From contig NZ_JADNBB010000004.1 in the NCBI RefSeq assembly GCF_015550595.1, positions 186,001 to 250,000 on the forward strand: a stretch of DNA of 64,000 nt, written 5' to 3'. The notes under the pieces were generated by a model that was not told the DNA's origin, did no database searches, and saw only the letters and a program-made list of their open reading frames with translations. The DNA comes from Parabacteroides goldsteinii. Lineage in GTDB: Bacteria; Bacteroidota; Bacteroidia; Bacteroidales; Tannerellaceae. Within the stretch, counting starts at the first letter, position 1. Each line of letters opens with the position of its first letter. Positions 17,221 to 27,959 of the stretch are shown piece after piece. The position numbers and the translations under genes are program-made.

Positions 17221-20200
17221 ATGAAGAAGCAAATGTTTTATGAGGCCAGTGGGAAAATCTGGAGAATCCCCTTGTTTATCGGTCTCTTTTTCCTTGCCTC
17301 TAGTTTGTATGGATACTCAAACGGGCAAGCGAAATCTTTCTCAATTCAATTAGAAAATGTATTGTTAAGTGAAGCGATCGACCAGATCGAAAAAGCGAGT
17401 GGTTACTCTTTTTTTTATGATGAGAATAAAATAGATTTTTCTCATCGGGTCAGTGTAAATGCAAAGAACCAGACTGTAGCAAGTATTTTGGATAGTATTC
17501 TGAAATCAACGGGATTAGATTATGAGATTTCGAATAATCAGATCGTTTTATTGCCGGCAGAGAAGAAAGCAACAAGCAGGAATGGATCAGGACCAATTGC
17601 AACAAAGGCACAACAGCAAAAAACTACGATAAAAGGAACTGTTGTCGATAATTTGGGAGAGCCTGTAATTGGGGCGAATGTTGTTGAAAAAGGAACAACA
17701 AATGGTACCATTACAGATATGAATGGAAACTTTTCTTTGAGTACATCTCCAAATGCAACTTTGGAAGTTTCATTTATCGGGTATATAACTCAGCGTACAC
17801 CAGTTAAGGGCTCAACTGTAAATATAACATTGAGAGAAGATGCGCAGGCTTTGGATGAAGTTGTTATTACCGGTTTCGGTATGTCACAAAAGAAAGAATC
17901 TCTGACTAGTGCAATTTCTTTGATTGACTCCAAGGATATAGCCCGTTCTTCTGCATCTACATCTTCTGGTGCATTGGTTGGTAAGATTGCTGGTGTGAAC
18001 TCTCGTCAGACGGATGGTCGTCCGGGGGCAAGTACCGGTCTTCAGATTCGTAATATGGGTACTCCGTTGTATGTTATAGATGGTATTCAGACAGACGAAG
18101 GTCAGTTTAATAATATTGACTTTAATGATATTGAAGCGATCTCTATATTAAAGGATGCTTCTGCTTCTATCTATGGTGTACGTGCTGCCAATGGTGTAGT
18201 AGTTGTAACTACGAAGAAAGGTCGCAGAAATACAAAGAATACGGTAACTATTAACGCACGTTATGGCTGGCAATCTGCATCTGCATTCCCTAAACCGGCG
18301 GATGCTGCGACTTATGTTTCCAATTGGATACAATCAGAAACATTACAAGGGATCAAGGAGCAGAACCGTAAGTACACAATGGAAGATTTGGCGAAGTGGC
18401 AACAAGGAACTGAAAAAGGCTATCAATCATTTGACTGGTATGATTTTATCTGGGAAACATCTCCTCAGTCTTATGTTTCAGCCAATGTATCCGGTGGATC
18501 TGATAAGGTAAATTATTACTTCTCTTTAGGATATATCGATCAAGATGCTATGATTCGTAATTATGGTGGTTTCAAACGATATAATACGCAGATGAATATT
18601 GATGCTCAGATTACTGAACGTTTTAAAATGAGTGCATCTATGAACGGACGTATCGAATCGCGTGTCAATCCTGGTGTTCCGGGTGGTGACGACTATTGGT
18701 TGCCGGTATTTGGTACTTATCGAAATCTCCCGACAGTTCGTCCTTTTGCAAACGATAATCCTAAATATCCTGCATTAACATCCGGTAATAAGGATGTGAA
18801 CTTCGGTCTGTTGAATTATGACATTTCCGGTAAATATCAGGATGACTGGCGTGTAATGCAACTTACATTCAATGGTGAATATAAGATTATCGACGGATTG
18901 ACGGCAAAAGCCCAGTTCGGATTCTATTATGGTCAGCGTGAACAAAATAATCAGGAAAATGAATGGGACCTGTATCGTTATGATGAAGATAAGGATGAGT
19001 ATATTGTTGTGGATGGTATGCATAACCCTTACCGGGATAGAACGATCAAAAGAGTTCAGGATATTACAACAAATATTCAGTTGAATTACAAGAAAAGTTT
19101 TGACGATCATCATATCGATGTAATGGCAGGTATGGAGTCCATTAAACGTGATCAGCCGGAACATTTTATCCATTCAACTCCAACATCCAATACATTACAT
19201 TTAATAGACGTAGATGAAATTGTAGAATTTAATGATTATGGCAATAGAACGGAAGCTCGCCTGGGTTATACTTTCAGAGCCAATTATGATTTTGCATCTA
19301 AGTATCTGTTGGAATTCTCCGGACGTTATGACGGTTCGTGGAAATTCCCGCCTAATCACCGTTGGGGATTCTTCCCTTCGGGATCTGCCGGATGGCGTAT
19401 CTCGGAAGAAAGTTTCTGGAAAGACAGTAAGTTATCGAATATCGTAAATGATTTTAAGATACGTGGTTCTTATGGTTTATTAGGTGATGACAACCTGGGC
19501 GATTCTTATAAAGAGTTTGATTTTTTGGGAGGATATAACTACAAAGATGGTGGCTCGACTATCGATGGCGCTTATGTTGTTGGTTCTGTTCCCCGTGGTC
19601 TGCCTGTTACAACTATCTCATGGATAAAAGCAAAAATACTGGATGTCGGTTTTGACGTATCGTTCCTTAACAATCGTTTGTCCGGTCAGTTCGACTTTTT
19701 CCGTCGTACACGTGATGGTTTGCCTGATCGCCGTTATGATGTGTTGATCCCGGCTGAAGCAGGTTTTGACTTACCTTATGAAAATCTGAAATCAGACGTA
19801 CATACAGGTTATGACCTGTCTATCCGTTGGAATGATAATGTAGAAGATTTTTATTACTCAATCGGAGCGAATATGACTTATTCACGCTTCCTGGATTGGA
19901 ATCAGTATAAACCTCGTTTCGGTAACTCATGGCATTATTATCGTAATTCTATTGATGAACGTTATGGTAACCTGAACTGGATGCTGGAATCTGACGGACA
20001 ATTCCAGAGTTGGGAGGAAATTGCTGCCTGGCCGATTGATAACGACCGCCAGGGTAACAAAACGATTCGCCCGGGAGATATTAAATATGTCGATCAGAAT
20101 GGTGATGGTGTAATTAACGGTATGGATGAACGTCCTTTAGGATATAGAGAAGGTGGTACTCCTATTGTAAATTTCGGTCTTAACTTCAGCTTCCAGTGGA

Positions 20201-20661
20201 AAGGTTTTGACCTGGCATTCGACTTGACAGGTGGTGGTTTGAATAGTAGATATCAGGATTATGAGCAACGTAATCCGTTCCATGACGGAGGTAATAATGC
20301 ACAGTATTATATGGAAGATACCTGGCATTTAGCTGATATCACAGATCCGAACAGTACTTTGATCCCCGGTAAATATCCGACTTTATTGATCGGTAACTCC
20401 GGGCATAGTAACTATTGGAAGAGTGATTTCTGGATGCATAATGTACGTTATATGAAGCTGAGAAATCTTGAATTCGGTTATTCATTGCCGAAATCGATAC
20501 TGGCTAAAGCTTTTATTACTGATCTACGTTTGTATGTATCAGGACAGAACTTACTGACTTTGACCAATACTCATGGTATAGACCCGGAAATAGAGAATTC
20601 GGCAGGTCTGGCTTATCCTACAACACGTATTGTTAATTTAGGTCTTACTCTTAAATTCTAA
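17221..20661 (+). CDS. SusC/RagA TonB-linked outer-membrane transporter with STN domain
   Basis: A 1146-residue TonB-dependent transporter that imports glycan fragments through the outer membrane with its SusD partner. Order of domains: signal peptide (1-35); STN/secretin-N domain at about 39-115 (F-S-I-Q-L-E-N-V-L-L-S-E-A-I); carboxypeptidase-regulatory-like domain at about 138-205 (G-T-V-V-D-N-L-G-E-P-V-I-G-A-N-V); TonB-box-like segment A-L-D-E-V-V-I-T-G-F-G; plug domain; 22-strand barrel ending in L-T-L-K-F. The STN domain marks it as a transducing transporter that signals to the FecR/ECF pair. Spacing to the SusD gene is five bases. Confidence 0.97.
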   Translation: MKKQMFYEASGKIWRIPLFIGLFFLASSLYGYSNGQAKSFSIQLENVLLSEAIDQIEKASGYSFFYDENKIDFSHRVSVNAKNQTVASILDSILKSTGLDYEISNNQIVLLPAEKKATSRNGSGPIATKAQQQKTTIKGTVVDNLGEPVIGANVVEKGTTNGTITDMNGNFSLSTSPNATLEVSFIGYITQRTPVKGSTVNITLREDAQALDEVVITGFGMSQKKESLTSAISLIDSKDIARSSASTSSGALVGKIAGVNSRQTDGRPGASTGLQIRNMGTPLYVIDGIQTDEGQFNNIDFNDIEAISILKDASASIYGVRAANGVVVVTTKKGRRNTKNTVTINARYGWQSASAFPKPADAATYVSNWIQSETLQGIKEQNRKYTMEDLAKWQQGTEKGYQSFDWYDFIWETSPQSYVSANVSGGSDKVNYYFSLGYIDQDAMIRNYGGFKRYNTQMNIDAQITERFKMSASMNGRIESRVNPGVPGGDDYWLPVFGTYRNLPTVRPFANDNPKYPALTSGNKDVNFGLLNYDISGKYQDDWRVMQLTFNGEYKIIDGLTAKAQFGFYYGQREQNNQENEWDLYRYDEDKDEYIVVDGMHNPYRDRTIKRVQDITTNIQLNYKKSFDDHHIDVMAGMESIKRDQPEHFIHSTPTSNTLHLIDVDEIVEFNDYGNRTEARLGYTFRANYDFASKYLLEFSGRYDGSWKFPPNHRWGFFPSGSAGWRISEESFWKDSKLSNIVNDFKIRGSYGLLGDDNLGDSYKEFDFLGGYNYKDGGSTIDGAYVVGSVPRGLPVTTISWIKAKILDVGFDVSFLNNRLSGQFDFFRRTRDGLPDRRYDVLIPAEAGFDLPYENLKSDVHTGYDLSIRWNDNVEDFYYSIGANMTYSRFLDWNQYKPRFGNSWHYYRNSIDERYGNLNWMLESDGQFQSWEEIAAWPIDNDRQGNKTIRPGDIKYVDQNGDGVINGMDERPLGYREGGTPIVNFGLNFSFQWKGFDLAFDLTGGGLNSRYQDYEQRNPFHDGGNNAQYYMEDTWHLADITDPNSTLIPGKYPTLLIGNSGHSNYWKSDFWMHNVRYMKLRNLEFGYSLPKSILAKAFITDLRLYVSGQNLLTLTNTHGIDPEIENSAGLAYPTTRIVNLGLTLKF

Positions 20662-20666
20662 TTAGT

Positions 20667-22508
20667 ATGAAAAAGAAATATATTTATTCTGCCTGTTTAG
20701 CTTTTACATTGGCATTTTGCGGATGTTCCGATTTCCTGGATCGGGATCCGGACCGTATATTGTCTGATGAACAGGTATTTAGTGATGAAAAAATGATAAC
20801 CTCTGTTCTGGCGAACTTTTATGGTCGTATGGAATGGGGACAACGTATAACAGATGTCGGTTCTTATGTTTGTTTGGACGAAGCTTTACGTTCAAGCGGA
20901 GGCCCTGATTTATTCCGTACTTTTGGTGACGATCACTGGCGTATTTATGATTATGGATTGATACGTAATATCAACCAGTTTCTGGCCAGTTTGAATAATA
21001 CGGATGTCATTTCTGAAGAGAGAAAGAATCAGCTTCGTGGCGAAGTCCGTTTCTTGCGAGCCTATACTTATTTCTGCATGTGCAGATGTATGGGGGGAAT
21101 GCCGATTGTTGGCGACGAAGTGTTTACGTATGAAGCGGGAATGGATATCACGTCTTTGCAATATCCTCGTTCGACAGAAGCAGAACTGTATGATTACATT
21201 ATTAAAGAATGTACTGAAATATCAGCGGATGGCATGTTACCATCAGAAGCTTCCAAGAATTCAGCACGTGCAACCAAATGGGCCGCTTTGGCATTAAAAG
21301 CTCGTGCAGCTATTTATGCCGGTTCTATTGCCAATTATAATAACAAAATGGAGAATCCGGTTTCTACTCCGGGTAGCGAAGTCGGTATTCCGGCATCTAA
21401 AGCTTCTGAATATTATAAAATAGCATATGATGCTGCGAAAGCAGTGATTGATGGAGGTGTGTATGTGTTACAGAATAACATATCAGATAAAGCTGATAAT
21501 TTCTATGCAGCAACTACATTGAAGGATGGTAATACAGAGGTGATCTGGGCACGCGATTATAAAGGCCCGTCCAATTATCAGGGCTGGACTCGTGATAATG
21601 TTCCTTCTTCACATGCCGAAGATATAGACCAGGCATATTTAGGGCCGGTACTAAATCTGGTAGAAGATTTTGAATATATCGATAATCGTGATGGAAAGCT
21701 AAAAATCAAGAATTCTGACGGCAGTTATATCGCTTATGATAAGGCGATAGACCTGTTCAAGGATAAAGATCCCCGTTTGTTTGCTACAGTAATGGTTCCG
21801 GGGTCTTCTTTCAGAGGTTCCGAAGTCGTATTGCGTGCAGGCGTTAAACGTAATGAGGGCGGCGAGTGGAAAAGCTATCATGGTAAACGTGGGCAGGATG
21901 TAACTTCAAGAGGTTTGGTTATCACTCCGGTAAATGGTCCGATGACAACCGGTGACGACCAATATGTAAACAAATCAGGCTTCTTTGTCAGAAAGTTTAT
22001 GGATGAAACAGTCGGTGCAACGACCCGTGGCCGTGGTTCCGAAGTATGGTTCCCCCGTTTCCGTGTATCGGAAATGTATTTGATTGCTGCTGAAGCTGCC
22101 ATGGAAATGAACGATCAGGATAATGCACGTCGTTATTTGAATGCAGTTCGTGAACGTGCAGGTATCCAACCGTTGAGCGGGACTATCACATTGAATGATA
22201 TTGTTCGTGAAAATCGTGTGGAATTTGCTTTTGAGAACCATCGTTTCTATGATCTGAAGCGTTGGAGACTGGCAGATAAGCTTTGGGATAACAATGATAA
22301 CACTTCGACAGCTGTTCATCGTGTATTGTTCCCTTATCAGATTGATCAGGTGGGCGATCCGAATGATTTGAAATGGGTTTTTGATGCTACAACTACTTAT
22401 ATGTCTCCGTATCCTCGTTATTTCCAACTGAAGAATTATTATAACTTTATTAACCAGGATTGGATTAACAGGAATCCTAAGATGGTGAAGAATCCGTATC
22501 AATCTTAA
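20667..22508 (+). CDS. SusD/RagB-family glycan-binding lipoprotein
   Basis: A 613-residue surface lipoprotein (lipobox F-C-G-C near residue 19) of the SusD/RagB family. It caps the SusC barrel and binds the oligosaccharide. It has the TPR-like helical N-terminal part (F-L-D-R-D-P-D-R-I-L-S-D-E-Q-V-F) and the conserved C-terminal signature around R-F-R-V-S-E-M-Y-L-I-A-A-E-A-A, then N-A-V-R-E-R-A-G, and E-N-R-V-E-F-A-F-E-N-H-R-F-Y-D-L-K-R-W. Ligand specificity cannot be read from the sequence. Confidence 0.96.
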   Translation: MKKKYIYSACLAFTLAFCGCSDFLDRDPDRILSDEQVFSDEKMITSVLANFYGRMEWGQRITDVGSYVCLDEALRSSGGPDLFRTFGDDHWRIYDYGLIRNINQFLASLNNTDVISEERKNQLRGEVRFLRAYTYFCMCRCMGGMPIVGDEVFTYEAGMDITSLQYPRSTEAELYDYIIKECTEISADGMLPSEASKNSARATKWAALALKARAAIYAGSIANYNNKMENPVSTPGSEVGIPASKASEYYKIAYDAAKAVIDGGVYVLQNNISDKADNFYAATTLKDGNTEVIWARDYKGPSNYQGWTRDNVPSSHAEDIDQAYLGPVLNLVEDFEYIDNRDGKLKIKNSDGSYIAYDKAIDLFKDKDPRLFATVMVPGSSFRGSEVVLRAGVKRNEGGEWKSYHGKRGQDVTSRGLVITPVNGPMTTGDDQYVNKSGFFVRKFMDETVGATTRGRGSEVWFPRFRVSEMYLIAAEAAMEMNDQDNARRYLNAVRERAGIQPLSGTITLNDIVRENRVEFAFENHRFYDLKRWRLADKLWDNNDNTSTAVHRVLFPYQIDQVGDPNDLKWVFDATTTYMSPYPRYFQLKNYYNFINQDWINRNPKMVKNPYQS

Positions 22509-22517
22509 TTAAAAGTA

Positions 22518-23264
22518 ATGAGAATGAAAAAGATAATATATAATATAGCCTCATTATTGTTGTTGGCTGTTTTCGCCACTAGTTGTGGTTTGGATAATTA
22601 CGATGCACCTGAATCTAAGTTGTATGGTCAGATCCTGTACAAAGATGCCGGTGGCGTAGAACATCCTTTACAGGTTAAAGGTACCGGAGAAGCCATAAAA
22701 CTTTCGTTATATCAGTATGGCTGGCAGTTATCAGATGGTATTACGTTGTATGCCGATCAGGATGCAAAGTTTGAAGCCATTCTTTTTGACGGCGATTATC
22801 ACATGATTACAAACAATAATAATGGTCCCTGGAAAACTGTACAGATATCTGAAGTAAAAAGAGATACGGTCGATTTTACATTGAAGGGAAGTACTGAAGT
22901 CAAGATCTATGTGACTCCTTATTTTATGATAGAAAATGCATCTATCAGTCTGAATGGAACGAATGTATCGGCTACCTGTGCTGTAAAACAGATTATTCCT
23001 GATGCAGCGGTAAATACGCAAAGTGTGTTTATCAGTTCTACCCGGTTTGTGGATGAGCAGACGAATTTCGCTCGTATGGACTTTTCGGAGGAGAAGTCTG
23101 CCGGAAATAAAAACTTCTCATTCACGATAACGGATGCATCACAGCTGAAATCATTGGAGAATGCAAAGAATCGTACAGGTAAAGTGTATGCTCGTATAGG
23201 TGTTAAGGCAGAAGGAGCAGATCAATTTATTTATTCCGAGGTCTTCGAACTTTCGGTAAAGTAA
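22518..23264 (+). CDS. DUF3823-family lipoprotein of the SusCD locus
   Basis: A 248-residue lipoprotein (lipobox A-T-S-C near residue 23) resembling DUF3823, which consists of two beta-sandwich domains. It lies nine bases after SusD, in the place used by surface glycan-binding proteins (SusE-like). The likely role is extra ligand binding at the cell surface. An N-terminal carboxypeptidase-like fold (L-Y-G-Q-I-L-Y-K-D) covers about residues 34-120 and a C-terminal immunoglobulin-like domain about 130-248. It is followed by a strong terminator, so it ends the SusCD transcript. Confidence 0.85.
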   Translation: MRMKKIIYNIASLLLLAVFATSCGLDNYDAPESKLYGQILYKDAGGVEHPLQVKGTGEAIKLSLYQYGWQLSDGITLYADQDAKFEAILFDGDYHMITNNNNGPWKTVQISEVKRDTVDFTLKGSTEVKIYVTPYFMIENASISLNGTNVSATCAVKQIIPDAAVNTQSVFISSTRFVDEQTNFARMDFSEEKSAGNKNFSFTITDASQLKSLENAKNRTGKVYARIGVKAEGADQFIYSEVFELSVK

Positions 23265-23282
23265 ATCGGGTCATCTAAAGTT

Positions 23283-23318
23283 AGGGGCTGTCCGAAGAAT
23301 CGGATAGCCCCTTTTTTT
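23283..23318 (+). terminator. Rho-independent terminator of the SusCD operon
   Basis: AGGGGCTGTCCGA (23283-23295), loop AGAA, TCGGATAGCCCCT (23300-23312), with one G-U pair, then a T-run. Confidence 0.92.
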
Positions 23319-23346
23319 AACAAGTGTATCTTAAATAGTTTATATT

Positions 23347-25170
23347 ATGAAGAAGTGTGTATTAATTTGTTTTACCCTCTGTTTTTTAGGGGGAGTGTTT
23401 AACATGAAGGCCCAGAGTTCAAAGAACTTCACCTTGCCAACCCCCTGGACGGATAAAGCTTTGCAAGCATCTGTTCCTCTGCCGGAATATCCGCGGCCAC
23501 AGATGGTGAGGGCAGATTGGTTGAATCTGAATGGTATGTGGGATTATATGGGAGGGAAGGAGTTGCAGGATCCGGTATCGGCGACTACCGTTCCGACGTT
23601 TCCTGCTAAGCCGGAACAGATCCGGATTCCTTTTCCGCCTGAGGCAGAATTGTCGGGTATTGCTCGTAAAGGAGATACTTGTTTATGGTATCGTCGGAGT
23701 TTTACGATCCCAGCGGAGTGGAAAGGTAAAAATATCTTGTTGAATTTTGGTGCGGTAGATCGTATTTCGACTGTTTTTGTGAATGGTAAGAAGGTCGGAA
23801 CACATACGGGAGGTTATGATGCCTTTACTTTTGATATCACTGATTTCCTGAAGTCGGGAGAGAACTCGCTTGTTGTCGGCGCCTACGACCCCAACGATGG
23901 AAGGGCAGCCTCCGGTAAAAACGGACCCCGTGGCGATTATACCTTTACCTCCGGTATCTGGCAGACTGTCTGGTTGGAACCGGTGGAGAAACAATATGTT
24001 TCTCAGGTCAAACTGATCCCGGATCTAAAGAATAACCGTTTGGAAGTGATTGTTTGTGCAGATAACGACGGATTAAAAGTTTCGGCAGTAGCTAAAGACG
24101 GTGTGACGGAAGTAGCGAAAGCGGAAGGAACCGTTAATAATAAGTTTTATATCCCTATACAGAACCCTCGTCTCTGGTCTCCTGAAGATCCTTTCTTATA
24201 TGATTTGAAGTTACAGTTGAAGAATACGAAAGGTAAGATTGTAGATGAAGTTGCATCTTATTTTGGGATGCGTTCCGTGTCTTTGGGAAAGATGGAAGGA
24301 GTAAACCGTCCTTTGTTGAATGGTCAGTTTGTATTTCAGATAGGACTGCTGGATCAGGGATACTGGCCGGATGGCATTTTCACGGCTCCTACGGATGAAG
24401 CTTTATTGTATGATATCGAATTGGCCAAACGAGCCGGCTTTAATGTGATCCGTAAGCATATAAAGGTAGAGCCGCAGCGCTGGTATTATCATTGCGACCG
24501 TCTGGGATTGATGGTATGGCAGGATATGCCTAATCTGTGGGAACCGGATGATACGGATTCTGTTGCTGTCCGTAAGCAGTTTCGTGAAGAATTGAAGGTG
24601 ATGATCGATCAGCATATCAGTTCACCCTCTATTGTGATGTGGGTTCTTTTTAATGAAAACTGGGGAGCGTTTGAAGCTACCGATATAACGGATTGGGTGA
24701 AGAAATATGATCCGAGCCGTCTGGTTAATGGTCTGTCCGGTTACAATTATGCTCCGGGTTATCGTCCGGCCTATGGCGATCCGGGTAATGGCGATTTCGT
24801 CGATCTGCATCATTATGGTAAGATAGAGCCGAAGGCGATGCCTCGTCCGGATGAGAAGAGGGCGGCATCTCTCGGTGAGTTTGGTGGAAAAGGATTGTTT
24901 GTCAGAGGGCATTTGTGGCCTGTGCGGAATGATGCCTATGAAATGATGTTGAATAAAGAGGTTTTGACTGACACCTATATTCTCATGCTTAACGAATTAG
25001 AGCAGATGATTAAATATTTCGGCTTGAGCACGGCTATCTACACACAGACAACGGATGTGGAGCATGAGATAAACGGACTGGTCACTTACGATCGTTGGGT
25101 TGAGAAGATGAATCTGGAAAAGGTCAAACAAATCAATCAGGAGGTAATAGAAGGTACGCGACAAAAATAA
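23347..25170 (+). CDS. GH2-family glycoside hydrolase (beta-galactosidase/glucuronidase-like)
   Basis: A secreted 607-residue GH2 enzyme with signal peptide (cleavage near K-A-Q at residue 22). Domains in order: sugar-binding jelly roll (about 45-215, with W-Y-R-R-S-F-T-I-P), immunoglobulin-like domain (about 215-310) and TIM barrel (about 310-600). The acid/base is Glu437 in L-F-N-E-N-W-G, and the nucleophile is probably Glu511 in S-L-G-E-F-G-G. It is short for GH2, with no C-terminal extra domains. It follows the SusCD terminator by 30 bases but reads in the same direction and probably belongs to the same utilisation locus. The glycone (galactose, glucuronate, mannose or arabinose) is not determinable. 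Confidence 0.9.
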   Translation: MKKCVLICFTLCFLGGVFNMKAQSSKNFTLPTPWTDKALQASVPLPEYPRPQMVRADWLNLNGMWDYMGGKELQDPVSATTVPTFPAKPEQIRIPFPPEAELSGIARKGDTCLWYRRSFTIPAEWKGKNILLNFGAVDRISTVFVNGKKVGTHTGGYDAFTFDITDFLKSGENSLVVGAYDPNDGRAASGKNGPRGDYTFTSGIWQTVWLEPVEKQYVSQVKLIPDLKNNRLEVIVCADNDGLKVSAVAKDGVTEVAKAEGTVNNKFYIPIQNPRLWSPEDPFLYDLKLQLKNTKGKIVDEVASYFGMRSVSLGKMEGVNRPLLNGQFVFQIGLLDQGYWPDGIFTAPTDEALLYDIELAKRAGFNVIRKHIKVEPQRWYYHCDRLGLMVWQDMPNLWEPDDTDSVAVRKQFREELKVMIDQHISSPSIVMWVLFNENWGAFEATDITDWVKKYDPSRLVNGLSGYNYAPGYRPAYGDPGNGDFVDLHHYGKIEPKAMPRPDEKRAASLGEFGGKGLFVRGHLWPVRNDAYEMMLNKEVLTDTYILMLNELEQMIKYFGLSTAIYTQTTDVEHEINGLVTYDRWVEKMNLEKVKQINQEVIEGTRQK

Positions 25171-25189
25171 GTAGCATGCCAGTGTAAAG

Positions 25190-25236
25190 AAGGTAGCACT
25201 ATAGTGCTGACGAACCTGAGTCTATAGTGCTACCTT
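25190..25236. terminator. Bidirectional terminator with AGCACTATAGTGCT palindrome
   Basis: AAGGTAGCACTATAG (25190-25204) and CTATAGTGCTACCTT (25222-25236) are a perfect 15-bp inverted repeat with a 17-base loop. The left arm runs into the palindrome AGCACTATAGTGCT (25195-25208). It lies between two convergent genes. The same palindrome recurs at 56229-56315 in another convergent gap. Confidence 0.8.
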
Positions 25237-25265
25237 ATCCTTTAGCTGTTGTTTGAATAACTGTT

Positions 25266-26147
25266 TTAATGAAGCGAACCTGTATTTTCATCCAGGCTGA
25301 ATACGGAAGACATGGTTTGTATCCCTTCCTGATCCTTTAATGTACAGAGGATGTTTTTATCCCTGTCTACCAGAAACAGATGATCCCGTTTGTCCGGATT
25401 CACATGGCCGACCCAGTTTGTGAAGAGCAAACGCCCGTCGGGGAAATATTGCATACCTCCCAGAAACTTTAAAGGCTCTCCGGGAATATCCTTGTTCGAT
25501 ATTTCCCATACGGTGTTGCCTTTTTTGTCTAATTCGACGATACGGGGATTCTGTGTCTTATCGGCAACGGCGACCAGTGTGTGGCCGTTCGGTAACCGGA
25601 TCACAGAATGAGGACCGCCGGGAACCTGTGCCTGCCAGACTACTTCCCCTTTTGAATCGTATTCTTTGACATATTCCCCTCCGTAATGCGCTACAAGATA
25701 ATTACCGTTATCCAGTTTGCGGGCATTACGCATAAAGGCAAATGTTCCGTCCGAAACACCTTCCGGCAGGATGCATACCTCACTTACGATTTTTCCCCCG
25801 GGAGAAACTTCCAGTAAACGTCCGGCATTGCATTCACCGATAAAAGTATTCCCGTTTTTCAGACGCTGGCAGGCGAAGACGGGACTTTCTGATGCGTAAT
25901 AAAAGACGGTATCGTTTTGCCGGGTCACTTCCAGTACTCCTTTACCAACCGAAAACAATAAGTTCCCATTCGGAAGTACCCAGAGATCATTCGATTCCGG
26001 AGCCTCATGTTGCCAGACGATCTTGTTGTTTTCCATAATGAAAACGATCCCCTGGGAATAATCGGCTCCGGCAAAGTTCCCGCATTGTGCCAGTACACTA
26101 AAGCAGTGAATGCAGGAAAGTACAAATATATAAGCGAAATGTTTCAT
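25266..26147 (-). CDS. Secreted beta-propeller protein
   Basis: A protein of about 293 residues with signal peptide M-K-H-F-A-Y-I-F-V-L-S and cleavage near residue 20. Repeated blades contain N-G-N-T-F-I-G, N-G-N-Y-L-V-A, N-G-H-T-L-V-A and I-V-W/V-V-W/T-V-W, a PQQ/arylsulfotransferase-like six-bladed propeller. No quinoprotein active-site residues were recognised. It is the last gene of the long operon, next to two di-haem lipoproteins. A similar propeller (50927-51811) pairs with the second di-haem gene, which suggests a partnership. The frame opens at 26174, but that start overlaps the upstream gene's end; the Met at 26147 precedes a proper signal peptide. Confidence 0.82.
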   Translation of the reverse strand: MKHFAYIFVLSCIHCFSVLAQCGNFAGADYSQGIVFIMENNKIVWQHEAPESNDLWVLPNGNLLFSVGKGVLEVTRQNDTVFYYASESPVFACQRLKNGNTFIGECNAGRLLEVSPGGKIVSEVCILPEGVSDGTFAFMRNARKLDNGNYLVAHYGGEYVKEYDSKGEVVWQAQVPGGPHSVIRLPNGHTLVAVADKTQNPRIVELDKKGNTVWEISNKDIPGEPLKFLGGMQYFPDGRLLFTNWVGHVNPDKRDHLFLVDRDKNILCTLKDQEGIQTMSSVFSLDENTGSLH

Positions 26148-26157
26148 AATTCTTTTT

Positions 26158-27954
26158 TTATAGTGATAAGACATATTCTGCCAGATCGCCCTGTTCTTTA
26201 TCTGATAAAGTTTCGGCAGGGCCGTGGACTTTCAGCATTTCCAGCATGGTATAACTGCGCCCGTCATACAGATAGGGGGCTGTTCTCCATACTTCGTTCA
26301 AGGCGGGAACATCCATTTTCACATTCTTATCCGGTCCGTTCGTCCAGTTTACCTTGTACTGTTTCATATCCGTATAATAAGTTCCGGAATGACAGGACGC
26401 ACAGTTCTTCTCGAAATGTTCTTTCCCTCTTTGGGCGGCTTCGGATAAATTACCGTTTACCAGATAAGGGCTTGGAACCGGTGACAATGACTTCAGGTAC
26501 ACATCGATGGCCGGAGCTATTTCTTCTGTCGAAGCAGCAAATAAGATATACTTGATACCTGAGATAACGGCCGTTTCTGCATCTTTACGAATACCGGAAA
26601 CCATGCAGGGAGGAGTCTGGTGGGATAAAACCAATGTCTTGGTATTCTTAGGATTCCCCATGCCGTCGTTCAGCAAATCCCAGTTCAGTCCGTCCATGCG
26701 GGCATCGTTGGGGTGGCAACTGGCACAGCTCTGCCATTCCTGGAAGCCGATGGAAGCATCGTGGAAATACATATCGCCTTTCCCTTTTTGAGTGGATGCG
26801 AGTGCCGTACCCAATGAGGAAGAAACCATATCCTTGCCGTTTCCGTTGAAGGCAACCAACTCTCCGGTATAATAATTCGCCGTATAGACTTTATCCGGTG
26901 TGACGTACAGGGCACGGGGACCTTTCCCCTGCGTTTTGTAGAAATCACGTATGCCGTATAAGAAACCGGCATCATCCGGGATATGCGCGTAATCTTTGGT
27001 TGAAGGAGTTACTTTTTCGCCCTCTTTTGCCCGTGCCAGGCGGTCGTGCAATGCGATTCTGTCTACACATACCAGTTCGTGAGATCCGGAGACAGATATC
27101 CATATTTTACTATCATCCGGAGAGACGATAACGTTCCACGGATTGGAGGCGCCTTTCTGCGGAGTGTCCAACAGAACTGTATTCTCCACTTCCTGTGTAT
27201 GCAGGTTGATGACGGACAGGACATTCGTACTCATCCATCCCCGGTCTACCTGGTTGGTAGGGAGCTGGTAGCGTGCCAATAAATGGACGGCATATGCGTA
27301 ATTGCCTTTGCTGTCTGTAGCTAATGCTTTTACATCTGTGGAACCGTTTGGAAGCTGTAAGCGTTTCACCACCTTTTTATTGTTTACATCGACAATATCC
27401 AGTTGGCAGGCAATCGGATAAGTGAGCGATGACATTTCCGGCAGGTTGTTGGCCACCAGTAATAAGCTGTCTCCAGCGAATGAAACGATGTCTACCGGTT
27501 CGCGGCCTACGCTGATTCGGTTCAACACTTCTTTTGTCTCCGGAGATATTTCCCACAGTTCATTATTGAAGCGTTGGGTTGTCCATAAAGAACCTGTCTG
27601 CCGGTTGAATAAGAGGGCGGAAGGAGTATGTCCCAAGGCTGTTTGAGAGATAACGGACAGGTCTTTCCCATCCAACTCGCATAAAGAGCCTCCGACGCCG
27701 TCGCATACCACCCAGATATGCCGGTCGGGCGTTTCCGTCAGGTCGTTGGCGGCGGTTGGCAATGTTGTTTTGATACCTGTATTCTTTAGATGGGTATCGA
27801 TGAGGCATATTTCTTTTTTATCCCGGTTTGTCACCAGAAGTCCGTCTTCTTGTCCGGCACTCCATATATGATCGGGGGCAAAAACATCATTTCCGTTGCA
27901 TCCTGTCAGGGCAATGAGGCACAGGCAGGCTATATAAGTCCAGTTTATTTTCAT
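26158..27954 (-). CDS. Di-haem c-type cytochrome lipoprotein, propeller plus cytochrome-peroxidase-like domain
   Basis: A 598-residue lipoprotein (lipobox A-L-T-G-C, Cys19). Residues about 28-390 form a YVTN-type seven-bladed propeller (I-W-V-V-C-D-G, V-G-R-E-P-V-D-I). Residues about 391-598 form a MauG/CcpA-like double cytochrome domain. It has haem c sites C-A-S-C-H at 410-414 and C-A-S-C-H at 518-522, and the typical V-P-A-L-N-E-V-W-R-T-A-P-Y-L-Y-D-G-R near the end. This family includes peroxidases and haem enzymes that oxidise proteins or small molecules. It sits 5 bp after the preceding di-haem gene. Action is in the periplasm or on the cell surface. The electron partner is unknown. Confidence 0.87.
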   Translation of the reverse strand: MKINWTYIACLCLIALTGCNGNDVFAPDHIWSAGQEDGLLVTNRDKKEICLIDTHLKNTGIKTTLPTAANDLTETPDRHIWVVCDGVGGSLCELDGKDLSVISQTALGHTPSALLFNRQTGSLWTTQRFNNELWEISPETKEVLNRISVGREPVDIVSFAGDSLLLVANNLPEMSSLTYPIACQLDIVDVNNKKVVKRLQLPNGSTDVKALATDSKGNYAYAVHLLARYQLPTNQVDRGWMSTNVLSVINLHTQEVENTVLLDTPQKGASNPWNVIVSPDDSKIWISVSGSHELVCVDRIALHDRLARAKEGEKVTPSTKDYAHIPDDAGFLYGIRDFYKTQGKGPRALYVTPDKVYTANYYTGELVAFNGNGKDMVSSSLGTALASTQKGKGDMYFHDASIGFQEWQSCASCHPNDARMDGLNWDLLNDGMGNPKNTKTLVLSHQTPPCMVSGIRKDAETAVISGIKYILFAASTEEIAPAIDVYLKSLSPVPSPYLVNGNLSEAAQRGKEHFEKNCASCHSGTYYTDMKQYKVNWTNGPDKNVKMDVPALNEVWRTAPYLYDGRSYTMLEMLKVHGPAETLSDKEQGDLAEYVLSL

Positions 27955-27959
27955 AATCT